Shown here in pieces: positions 17,589-24,677 of a stretch of DNA of 64,000 bases. The stretch lies in NCBI RefSeq assembly GCF_018688495.1, contig NZ_CP061320.1, positions 716,586 through 780,585 on the forward strand, in the 5' to 3' direction. This stretch comes from Polynucleobacter sp. Adler-ghost. Lineage in GTDB: Bacteria > Pseudomonadota > Gammaproteobacteria > Burkholderiales > Burkholderiaceae. Position numbers and translations under genes: made by a program. Below the pieces are notes generated by a model. That model did not search any database. It worked only from the letters and a program-made list of their open reading frames with translations, and was not told the DNA's origin. Each line of letters starts with the position of its first letter. Within the stretch, counting starts at the first letter, position 1.

Positions 17589-19085
17589 CTAGTTATTTGA
17601 ATTTAATAGATTAATGCGGGCGGCAGTAACAGCGTCGATATCTGCACTAGCAGCAATATCGTTCTGATGACTCGCGAGTGCTTTCTCAATCGGCTTGGCT
17701 AGTACTTTGCCGTATTCCACGCCAGGTTGATCAAAGCTATTGATATTCCACAGGGCACCTAAAGTTGCAGTACGGTTTTCATAGAGTGCAAGCAGGGCCC
17801 CCAGATAAAAAGCATTGAGTTTGGGTAGTAATAGCAAGTTACTCGGGCGCTTGCCTGGATAGACATCATTTGGATTTGCAGCAGACTTACCATTTGCCAA
17901 TGCCTGAGCTTGCGCTAAACAGTTCGAAAGTAGAATGCGATGATGCGCAATAGCCTCAGGTCGATCACTCATAGGCTCACGAATGGCAATGAAATCAATC
18001 GGAATGATTTCTGTACCTTGATGAAAGAGCTGAAAGTATGAGTGTTGCGCATTACTACCCGCGCTGCCAAATACCACTGGTGAAGAATGCTTAACTGCCT
18101 TGCCATCCCGATCCACGCTCTTGCCGTTACTTTCCATATCCAGTTGCTGCAACCACTTTGGAAACCAATCTAAAGCATCTGCATACGGAATAGCAGCATA
18201 CGCTTTAATCTGATGTTTCTCTTGCTGGTGGAGCAAAGAGAGTGCCATGATGACGGGGAGATTTTCTTCAAGAGGTGCATTCTTAAAATGCAAATCCATC
18301 GCTTCGGCACCAGCTAAAAATTGTTTGAATGTCTCAAAGCCATATTGCAAAGCAATTGGTAGACCTACTGCCGACCATACAGAGTAGCGGCCACCCACCC
18401 AATCCCAGAAAGGAAAGATATTGTCTTGGCTTACTCCAAAGTCTTTGGCGGCGGGGATGTTGGCAGTGACTGCATACAAAGAATCAGTAATTTGGCTGGT
18501 AGAGCAACCACTGTCTTTAAGCCAAGCAACAACGGCTTTGGCATTCATGGAAGTTTCAAGAGTCGTGAATGACTTCGAGACCACGATGACACGAGTGCTA
18601 TGCGCTTGAGAGCGAGCAAGGATGCGTGCTAACTCAGCAGTATCAATATTAGCCAAAAAATGCATCCGCATACCGCGGCTTGTAATCCCAGGAACATGGG
18701 CGAGCGCTTCAATTGCTAAGCGAGGGCCAAAGTCTGATCCGCCTATGCCAATATGAATGACATCGGTGACGCCAACCCAGGTATTACACAGCGCATCAAT
18801 GCGATGCCAAACTTCAGAAACCGCGGGCATGACATCTTTGCCATCGATCATGACCGGCGTTTTGCTTAAGTTGCGCAGCGCAGAGTGAAGGGCGGGGCGA
18901 TCTTCACTATTGTTAATGTGCTTACCAGCAAACATATCTGCAATAAATTGCTCTAGATGACTCTGGCGAGCGGAAGTAAAAAGCTTTTTCCAGTGAGCAG
19001 TATCAATTCCTTGATAGGCGGTATCGAGCACCACATCAAGGGCAGAGTGAATATTTTGGTTAGCTAATTCGGCGTGCACAGACAT
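17589..19085 (-). CDS. pgi: Glucose-6-phosphate isomerase
   Basis: A 498-residue enzyme, somewhat shorter than the 549 of E. coli but of normal architecture. IGIGGSDFGPRLA, VVSKSFTTLETSMNA, FPFWDWVGGRYSVWSAVGLP, MESNGKSVDRDG, GSAGSNAQHSYFQLFHQG and the C-terminal NINSFDQPGVEYGKVL are all present, covering the phosphate loop and catalytic Glu/His/Lys. It interconverts glucose 6-phosphate and fructose 6-phosphate. It lies directly upstream of the phosphohexomutase gene and divergent from the flavoprotein gene at 19225, with a 139-base gap holding both promoters. Confidence 0.96.
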   Translation of the reverse strand: MSVHAELANQNIHSALDVVLDTAYQGIDTAHWKKLFTSARQSHLEQFIADMFAGKHINNSEDRPALHSALRNLSKTPVMIDGKDVMPAVSEVWHRIDALCNTWVGVTDVIHIGIGGSDFGPRLAIEALAHVPGITSRGMRMHFLANIDTAELARILARSQAHSTRVIVVSKSFTTLETSMNAKAVVAWLKDSGCSTSQITDSLYAVTANIPAAKDFGVSQDNIFPFWDWVGGRYSVWSAVGLPIALQYGFETFKQFLAGAEAMDLHFKNAPLEENLPVIMALSLLHQQEKHQIKAYAAIPYADALDWFPKWLQQLDMESNGKSVDRDGKAVKHSSPVVFGSAGSNAQHSYFQLFHQGTEIIPIDFIAIREPMSDRPEAIAHHRILLSNCLAQAQALANGKSAANPNDVYPGKRPSNLLLLPKLNAFYLGALLALYENRTATLGALWNINSFDQPGVEYGKVLAKPIEKALASHQNDIAASADIDAVTAARINLLNSNN

Positions 19086-19224
19086 GGCTAGATTTTATCA
19101 ATAAGGACATCAAAATCCCCTTAAAACGCTGAAAATGTTACGATTTCACCAATAACAAGGCTTTATCTTAGGCAAAAGTCATTACAAAATTGAGACATAT
19201 CTGAAATCAAGTCAGGAATAGCGG

Positions 19225-20361
19225 ATGGAGCAGGTTGATTGCGTGGTGGTAGGCGCTGGAGTAGTTGGTTTGGCAGTTGCTCGCGAGATGGCATTGCAGG
19301 GCCGAGAAACGATTTTGCTCGAGCGTGAGGATTCTTTTGGAACCATCAGTAGTGCACGCAACAGTGAAGTGATTCACGCAGGGATTTATTACCCTAAGGA
19401 CTCTCTAAAGGCTAAGCTCTGCGTAGAAGGTAATCGTCTCTTGTATGAATACTGCCGAAGTCATCAAGTGAGCACGCAAGCCTACGGTAAGTTAATTGTT
19501 GCTGCAGACGCTAGTCAGTTAGATGACCTTCAGGCAATTCTCTATAAGGCTCAAAATAACCAAGTGCCTGATATCAAGATGATTTCAGGTGCGCAGGCGA
19601 AAGCGCTGGAGCCGCAGTTGCGATGTGAGGCAGCAGTGCTCTCAAGTTCAACGGGTGTAGTAGACAGTCACGGATTAATGCTGTCATTGCTAGGCGGATT
19701 TGAGGATGCAGGAGGCATGGTTGCCTATCAATCCCCTTTGCTCAGCGCTAAGCCGATTGGCAATAATGCCCAGGGTGGCTTTGAGCTCATGATTGGTGGC
19801 GTTGACGGTATGACCATTCAGACGAAATTGCTGATGAATTGTGCGGGACTAAGTGCGCCAGCGCTAGCCCAAAAAATTGAAGGCCTCTCGAAAGACCGAA
19901 TACCCAAAGCCTACTTCGCAAAAGGCAATTACTTCTCCTTATCAGGTAAATCTCCATTCAGTCATTTGATCTATCCAATACCTGAACCGGGTGGACTAGG
20001 TGTTCATCTGACTCTCGACATGGGTGGGCAGGCGAAGTTTGGTCCAGACGTGGAATGGCTGGATATCGATGAAGAGAGCCAGATTAATTACACGGTTGAC
20101 CCGCAGCGAGGAGAAGCTTTTTATGCAGCAGTTAGGCAGTACTGGCCAGGCTTAAAAGATGGTGCTTTACAAGCAGATTACTCAGGTGTCAGAGCCAAAA
20201 TCGTCCCGCCAAATGCCCCAGCAGGAGACTTTTACTTTGAAGGACCCCAGCAGCATCAACTGAACGGCTTATTTAACCTCTATGGCTTTGAGTCCCCAGG
20301 GCTTACCTCTTGCTTGGCAATTGCTCAGCATTTGGAGGCACAAATCAAAAGTTCTCTATAA
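19225..20361 (+). CDS. FAD-dependent oxidoreductase, L-2-hydroxyglutarate oxidase-like
   Basis: A 378-residue DAO-superfamily flavoprotein. VVVGAGVVGLAVAREMA is the FAD dinucleotide-binding motif, then LLEREDSFGTISSARNSEVIHAGIYYP, a hallmark of the LhgO/YgaF subfamily. TGVVDSHGLM and the C-terminal LFNLYGFESPGLTSCLAIA complete the fold. It probably oxidises L-2-hydroxyglutarate or a related 2-hydroxyacid and feeds electrons to the respiratory chain. The gene is single and ends 20 bases before tRNA-Ser. Confidence 0.85.
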   Translation: MEQVDCVVVGAGVVGLAVAREMALQGRETILLEREDSFGTISSARNSEVIHAGIYYPKDSLKAKLCVEGNRLLYEYCRSHQVSTQAYGKLIVAADASQLDDLQAILYKAQNNQVPDIKMISGAQAKALEPQLRCEAAVLSSSTGVVDSHGLMLSLLGGFEDAGGMVAYQSPLLSAKPIGNNAQGGFELMIGGVDGMTIQTKLLMNCAGLSAPALAQKIEGLSKDRIPKAYFAKGNYFSLSGKSPFSHLIYPIPEPGGLGVHLTLDMGGQAKFGPDVEWLDIDEESQINYTVDPQRGEAFYAAVRQYWPGLKDGALQADYSGVRAKIVPPNAPAGDFYFEGPQQHQLNGLFNLYGFESPGLTSCLAIAQHLEAQIKSSL

Positions 20362-20381
20362 TCTAGGACTTAAATCGCAAA

Positions 20382-20471
20382 GGAAGAGTGGCAGAGCGGT
20401 TGAATGCACCAGTCTTGAAAACTGGCGAGGATGAAAGTCCTCCGTGAGTTCGAATCTCACCTCTTCCGCCA
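20382..20471 (+). tRNA. tRNA-Ser (anticodon UGA)
   Basis: A 90-base tRNA with encoded CCA. The acceptor stem GGAAGAG pairs with CTCTTCC. The anticodon loop TTGAAAA carries TGA on a CCAGTC/ACTGG-type stem. There is a long serine-type variable arm (CGAGGATGAAAGTCCTCC) and a GAGTTCGAATCTC T-arm. It is the insertion site of element 2, which regenerates the intact 3' end here. Confidence 0.97.
20458..20471 (+). repeat. attL of element 2 (within tRNA-Ser 3' end)
   Basis: CACCTCTTCCGCCA, the last 14 bases of the tRNA, recurs exactly at 28994-29007 on the far side of the integrase gene. Confidence 0.85.
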
Positions 20472-20483
20472 GTATTTATATAG

Positions 20484-20517
20484 AAAACCCAGTATATTCA
20501 ATGAGTTACTGGGTTTT
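20484..20517 (+). terminator. Terminator just inside the left end of element 2
   Basis: AAAACCCAGTA and TACTGGGTTTT form an eleven-base stem around a 12-base loop, with a T-run. It ends the tRNA-Ser transcript and is supplied by the element. Confidence 0.85.
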
Positions 20518-20537
20518 TTGTTGTCTATATTTTTTCT

Positions 20538-20558
20538 AGTACCCGCATTGGTACCCAC
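20538..20558. repeat. Arm-type repeat pair at left end of element 2
   Basis: AGTACCC (20538-20544) and GGTACCCA (from 20550) lie in tandem. Another GGGTACCCCC occurs near 20849. AGTACCC recurs three times next to the integrase start at 28854-28927. Similar short repeats at both ends of an element suggest integrase arm sites. Confidence 0.45.
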
Positions 20559-20822
20559 TTATTCTTCAAATCGTTCCCTGGTAAGAGGTAGCTTATCTGT
20601 TGGTGGTGGCGTGGCTGTTCTATTGTGACGTTGCTGGTCTTCTGACGCCGCCTCAAATACTCTGACGCGCTGCAGCTCCTGTTCTTTGGCTTCAGCTAGC
20701 TTGGACGCTGGAATGACCTTGCCGTCCTTAATAAGTCGCTCCAGTTGGAATTGCTTAAAGGTTTGAGTCTTTATCTTGCTAGCGAATTGGGTGTTGCTAT
20801 TGTCTGAGCTATCGAAGTCCAT
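20559..20822 (-). CDS. Hypothetical small charged protein
   Basis: An 87-residue frame, highly charged and helix-prone in the middle (QFQLERLIKDGKVIPASKLAEAKEQELQRVRVFEAA), with a Pro/Thr-rich tail. A weak GAG precedes the ATG by about nine bases. The amino-acid make-up looks protein-like, and no better frame exists in this stretch. I do not recognise the family. It is the first gene inside element 2, reading towards the tRNA. Confidence 0.45.
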   Translation of the reverse strand: MDFDSSDNSNTQFASKIKTQTFKQFQLERLIKDGKVIPASKLAEAKEQELQRVRVFEAASEDQQRHNRTATPPPTDKLPLTRERFEE

Positions 20823-20980
20823 GCATTTACTCTAACAAAATTATTGATGGGTACCCCCTTAGAACTTCCCCAGGAGTAGACCCCACCCACCCGGCACCCC
20901 CCATTTTCTAAAAAGGTTCCTCCCGATTCTCCCATACACATTGATCTGCTCAAACGATTCTTTGAAATTTGAAATTAAAA

Positions 20981-21445
20981 CTAACGAACCCAAGTTTGAG
21001 TTCTACCCAACAATGGGATGCCAATATAACCCCTCACTTCCAAAGTTTTGTCGTTGACCAAATTAATTTTTACCTTATAAATCTCACCTTCTTCGGGATC
21101 TAGAATTTCTCCACCCGACCAAACCCCTGGGCTAGATTTTTTGAGGCCTTTCATAATCATCATACCGATTATGGGTTTACCTTTTCGCTCATCTTTACAT
21201 AAGTTGCAGTGGGTTACTAGTGTTTCGCCAGGGGTAGGAATTAGCTCAGTAACGGTGCCGATTAATTCACCATTTTTTTCATCTAATCTAATTAATGAGC
21301 TGGGTTGATTTGTTTTCTCATCAATCGTTTTCCAAATTCCAAGTACTGGGTCTGTCGATTGTGCATTGCCATAACTTACAAAAAGAAAAGTACCCAAAAA
21401 TGTACATTGGATAAATTTTGTAATGATTTGTAATGAGTTGGTCAT
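20981..21445 (-). CDS. DUF2147 family secreted protein
   Basis: A 154-residue protein with an N-terminal signal peptide ending near GNAQS. The mature part has the DUF2147 pattern: DPVLGIWKTIDEKTNQPSSLIRL, a LIGTVTEL strand, the CNLCKDERKGKPIIGMMIMKGLKK block and the C-terminal LEVRGYIGIPLLGRTQTWVR. The family is common in Burkholderiales envelopes, with no established function. It is part of the cargo of element 2, divergent from the MipA-like gene. The spread between genes on both strands suggests independent transcription. Confidence 0.85.
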   Translation of the reverse strand: MTNSLQIITKFIQCTFLGTFLFVSYGNAQSTDPVLGIWKTIDEKTNQPSSLIRLDEKNGELIGTVTELIPTPGETLVTHCNLCKDERKGKPIIGMMIMKGLKKSSPGVWSGGEILDPEEGEIYKVKINLVNDKTLEVRGYIGIPLLGRTQTWVR

Positions 21446-21509
21446 AATGTTTTCATTGAGTGGTTTGGCTGCTAGTACAGATAGTCGTCTTTCATGTTAG
21501 ATTGACGCC

Positions 21510-22301
21510 ATGATGAAATCTGTAAAACTAACCGCAGGCTTGATATTACTTTGTTTTTTATCAAGCATTTCTGCAGCTTATGCTGCAAACAGTATAGATT
21601 CTGATGCTCCAAACGGGATTCCAGATCGTGTTGTGGGTGATATCGGAGCTGCTGTGTACAGCACCAATCTGAATATTGGTAGCACTGGCAGCCAATCAAT
21701 GGCCTTACCCTATGGATTTTTTGACTACCAGCGCTTTGCCATGCGCATAGATCAGTTGGCCTTTAAAACTTTGCCTGTCGGATTTGGGTTTCTTGAAATC
21801 GTAGGTAAGGTAGATCCTGATTCCTACAAGGTCAAATCAACCATTAACAGTCAAACGATTAACAAAGGTTACCAAGTACCTATTGGCCTAGGAACATTTC
21901 AAGATACACCTATTGGGGCATTCTTTTTGAATGCCTATCATGACTTTGGTCAATCGAAAGGCAATCTCCTTGAAGTTAATTATTTTGCAGAAATCGAATT
22001 GATTAGCAAAGTAGTCCTCTACCCGCAAGTAGGCATGGAACGTCAGTCGGGCTCTTTTGCGAACTACTACTATGGTGTTACTCCTGGGGAGGCTCAAATT
22101 ACTGGATATCGAGCATATACAGCTTCTGCTTCAAATAACCCATTGGCAGGTTTTTTACTTGAAATACCAGTAGCAGATGATTGGTACGTTAATTTATATG
22201 GAAAACGAAAATGGCTAGGTTCAGGAGTCAACAACAGCCCAGTTCTAACTCGCTCATATCAAGATACGATGTTTATGGCGCTTGCCTATCGTTTTAAATA
22301 G
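21510..22301 (+). CDS. MipA/OmpV family outer-membrane protein
   Basis: A 263-residue protein with a signal peptide cleaved after AAYAA. The mature protein has alternating hydrophobic strands, aromatic-rich turns and a C-terminal Phe-containing strand (MFMALAYRFK), typical of an outer-membrane barrel. RVVGDIGAAVYSTNLNIGSTGSQSMALPYGFFDYQRF and IDQLAFKTLPV match the MipA/OmpV family. Members act as scaffold for peptidoglycan enzymes or as porin-like proteins; the exact role here is unknown. It is cargo in element 2. Confidence 0.75.
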   Translation: MMKSVKLTAGLILLCFLSSISAAYAANSIDSDAPNGIPDRVVGDIGAAVYSTNLNIGSTGSQSMALPYGFFDYQRFAMRIDQLAFKTLPVGFGFLEIVGKVDPDSYKVKSTINSQTINKGYQVPIGLGTFQDTPIGAFFLNAYHDFGQSKGNLLEVNYFAEIELISKVVLYPQVGMERQSGSFANYYYGVTPGEAQITGYRAYTASASNNPLAGFLLEIPVADDWYVNLYGKRKWLGSGVNNSPVLTRSYQDTMFMALAYRFK

Positions 22302-22302
22302 A

Positions 22303-23175
22303 TTAATCAATGATGCGATCACGAATTATTAATTGTTTAGCATCTTTGCTGTATTGAACTACTGCCTTGCGCTTAAAAAATGATTCTTGAATGAATTCTA
22401 CGGATTCATTAACAACTATTTCACGCTCGTTATCTAAAGTGATGATATGGTAAGAGCCGCCAAGCCAAATAATCTTACAAGTTGAAGAGCTGATGCTCTT
22501 AGAGATCCAGTCAATAGTTGTTGGTGCAACTACATCATCATCTATAGAGCAAATGATTTTTAAGTCAGATCGAAAATCTTGAAGTATTTTTTTTGCAAAT
22601 TCAATCAGGCACAAGGACTGATATAAATGTTTTGCTGAGAGAGATGCTGATCCCACTTCTGTAGTTTCCTGCTCTAAGATTTGTTTTGCAACACGACGAC
22701 GTACTTCAGGGTTGCGTAAGCCGTAAGGTTGAGATTCTTTATAGTGCCAATTCGTAATGCCAAGTTTGAAGACAACATAAAGTAATGGGTAGTACCAAGG
22801 CACACTCCAACCATCAAAAGCAAAAACGGGGGAGAGGGCCACTACTGGTAGACCCTTTTGATAATCAGCCTCGTAGGCTATTGCTAGTGTTGCACCCATG
22901 CTCAAGCCAACTAAACAAACTTGATCGTGGTTTTCAAGCAGTAAATTGACTACCGTATCTAATTCAGAGAGCCAAATATCAAATGTATCAAAGCCACTTT
23001 GAGCAGAGTAGCCATGAATTCTGGGAATACAAGAGGTATGCCCTAATTTTTTGATTGCTTTGGGGATCGATCCCAACTCCAACATGGAGCCCTGAAGGCC
23101 AGGCAGGAATACTACTGCCATACCTGAAGTTCCTAGGGTAAACTCCTCGAAAAGATCATTCACTTCATTGGACAT
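22303..23175 (-). CDS. Alpha/beta hydrolase (carboxylesterase-like)
   Basis: A 290-residue cytoplasmic alpha/beta-hydrolase. The oxyanion region is VVFLPGLQGSMLELG. The nucleophile elbow GLSMGA is near residue 110, the acid is in SIDDDVVAPTTIDW near 225, and the His in GGSYHIITLDNERE near 245. The arrangement matches the Est30/YvaK carboxylesterase group, and the substrate is unknown. No signal peptide is present. The gene ends two bases from the convergent MipA-like gene, with no terminator visible between them. Confidence 0.82.
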   Translation of the reverse strand: MSNEVNDLFEEFTLGTSGMAVVFLPGLQGSMLELGSIPKAIKKLGHTSCIPRIHGYSAQSGFDTFDIWLSELDTVVNLLLENHDQVCLVGLSMGATLAIAYEADYQKGLPVVALSPVFAFDGWSVPWYYPLLYVVFKLGITNWHYKESQPYGLRNPEVRRRVAKQILEQETTEVGSASLSAKHLYQSLCLIEFAKKILQDFRSDLKIICSIDDDVVAPTTIDWISKSISSSTCKIIWLGGSYHIITLDNEREIVVNESVEFIQESFFKRKAVVQYSKDAKQLIIRDRIID

Positions 23176-23215
23176 GGTTTTAATTGGTAGTTAGCTTTAA
23201 GAGAGTGTAATCCAA

Positions 23216-23641
23216 ATGCAAATAAAAAATTCACGGGCATGGGCGCCTCATATTCCTTCTGTCTATGGATATGCATTGCTTGGAACCCTGGCTGCATTTT
23301 TCATGCGCTATCAATTCCATCCATTGATGCAAGCCCAGTTCCCAATATTATTTTTTCTTTTTAACACCACTTTGATTGCTTACAAGTTCGGCTGGAAGCC
23401 AGCATCGATGAGCGCCATTATTGGGATGATATTGGCCTATTATTTTTTTATACCGCCATTTAATAGTTTTGAGTTACCTACCTTACTAGATTCTCTAAAT
23501 CTCAGTATCTATTCGCTTCTATTCTTTACGGTTATTTATTTAATTGAAAAATTACAACGTGAGCGATACAGGGCTGTGTTGATTGCCAGAGTATCTGATT
23601 CAAGAATGCAAATAATGGCTAAATTAAGTGCTAAAAAATAA
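23216..23641 (+). CDS. DUF4118 membrane-domain protein
   Basis: A 141-residue protein with four membrane segments (YALLGTLAAFFM, ILFFLFNTTLIAY, MSAIIGMILAYYFFIPP, LSIYSLLFFTVIYLI) and a short basic cytoplasmic helix. This is the DUF4118 module found between the sensor and kinase parts of KdpD-like histidine kinases; PPFNSFELP is typical. No kinase or GAF/PAS domain follows, so it is either a stand-alone membrane protein or the remnant of a sensor kinase. It starts 40 bases from the divergent hydrolase gene. Confidence 0.75.
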   Translation: MQIKNSRAWAPHIPSVYGYALLGTLAAFFMRYQFHPLMQAQFPILFFLFNTTLIAYKFGWKPASMSAIIGMILAYYFFIPPFNSFELPTLLDSLNLSIYSLLFFTVIYLIEKLQRERYRAVLIARVSDSRMQIMAKLSAKK

Positions 23642-23673
23642 TTATTAGCTTTATTTTCGCTTCAGCAATCTTC

Positions 23674-24048
23674 TTAGCTACTCAATTTACTTACATTGAG
23701 AATCGCAAAAAATAATTGCTCTGGGTCGTTCATGTCATATTTCACATAGCCTGTCGGCTTTCGACCTCTTGTATAGTCACCGTTAAAAAGATTGACGTGG
23801 TCACCTATGTCGCGCAATGTCAGCAAAATGGCTGATGATTTTCTCCGTTGCTCCTCTGACTCTCTTGTTCTCTCACCATTTCTGTACTTCGGGTGATTCA
23901 CGCCTCGTAATACGTTGCGGGACTTGTGGGCTCCATGCATGCGGCAGCTAGAGCAGCCGTAAGCAGCTGGGTTTTTACATCGCTGTTTAGTGCGCTTTGT
24001 CATAACTTGACATCGTTTGGCACCGTTTAGTAGGCTCGGTAATGGCAT
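23674..24048 (-). CDS. Small protein with Cys/His cluster, possibly zinc-binding
   Basis: A 124-residue basic protein with an N-terminal C...T..QRC..PA..GC..CR.HG pattern (residues 13-41), which could bind zinc. A basic linker (GVNHPKYRNGERTRESEEQRRK) follows, then a C-terminal half with GRKPTGYVKYDMNDPE. Similar Cys/His N-termini occur in small phage and island proteins. No function is assigned. The first Cys lies before the internal Met, so the upstream ATG at 24048 was chosen. No clear Shine-Dalgarno was found. Confidence 0.55.
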   Translation of the reverse strand: MPLPSLLNGAKRCQVMTKRTKQRCKNPAAYGCSSCRMHGAHKSRNVLRGVNHPKYRNGERTRESEEQRRKSSAILLTLRDIGDHVNLFNGDYTRGRKPTGYVKYDMNDPEQLFFAILNVSKLSS

Positions 24049-24278
24049 AAGTAAATTTCTTTACATCAGATTACATAGGGTGTGAGGGGTCTTTTGAAGG
24101 CAAAAAATTTATTTCTCGCAATACCCATGCAAAGGACCATGACGAGAGCTACTCGTGCGCAGGTGAGCAGGGCATGTCTATTGAATATCTTGGGCATCTT
24201 GATCATCTTGAGTTCCTTAGCTTCACGGTTACAGTAAGTTATTCAATCTGTTCAAGATGCTCAATATATTCAGACAGG
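24049..24278. other. Repeat-bearing non-coding region, candidate origin of element 2
   Basis: No gene is seen. ATCTTG occurs at 24187-24192, 24196-24201 and 24205-24210, exactly nine bases apart, and inverted (CAAGAT) at 24253-24258. TTGAATATCTTGG near 24181 and TCAATATATTCAG near 24261 add inverted symmetry. A short hairpin with arms ACGAG and CTCGT also lies upstream, near 24140. The region sits just beyond the last gene of the primase-helicase operon, as does the iteron region of element 1. Origin function is inferred. Confidence 0.4.
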
Positions 24279-24677
24279 CTAGAGTTGATCAGCTTTCATC
24301 ATTGCTTCTTTTGCGGTATCAAACCAATTGCCCTGAAGTATTCCTTGTGACGGAGTTACAACGTACCACTTGTCACTTGTGGCCTTTTTAACACTTATTA
24401 TTCCAGCTTCATTAATCTTGTAATAACCACCTTTTTTCGATTCCTTCCAACCGACATTTCGTGAAATTGGGGCGGCCAACTTAAAGTTGCATTCGAAAAC
24501 AAATTCCTCCATTGCCTCCTGAGCTTCTTCTGGGGTATCGTAAGAGCCCTTGAGAAATTCGCTGTCGCGAACTCCGCTCCACCCATCCCCAGATTTCTTT
24601 TTAAATACGGTCATGATGTCATCTGCACTTATTTTGTAGACATAGTTGCCGTTTGCGTTTTCATTCCATTCAGACAT
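24279..24677 (-). CDS. Hypothetical protein with two copies of a small domain
   Basis: A 132-residue protein made of two similar halves. Residues about 4-60 (W, NGNYVYKI, DIMTVFKKK, GW, LKGSYDTPEEAQEAM) align with about 76-130 (W, KGGYYKI, GIISVKKA, KWYVV, LQGNWFDTAKEAM). Each looks like a short beta-sheet followed by a helix. No family is recognised. AGGAG lies upstream of the ATG, and the start overlaps the helicase stop by eight bases, so it is co-translated with the helicase. This suggests an accessory replication or control role, unproven. Confidence 0.65.
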   Translation of the reverse strand: MSEWNENANGNYVYKISADDIMTVFKKKSGDGWSGVRDSEFLKGSYDTPEEAQEAMEEFVFECNFKLAAPISRNVGWKESKKGGYYKINEAGIISVKKATSDKWYVVTPSQGILQGNWFDTAKEAMMKADQL

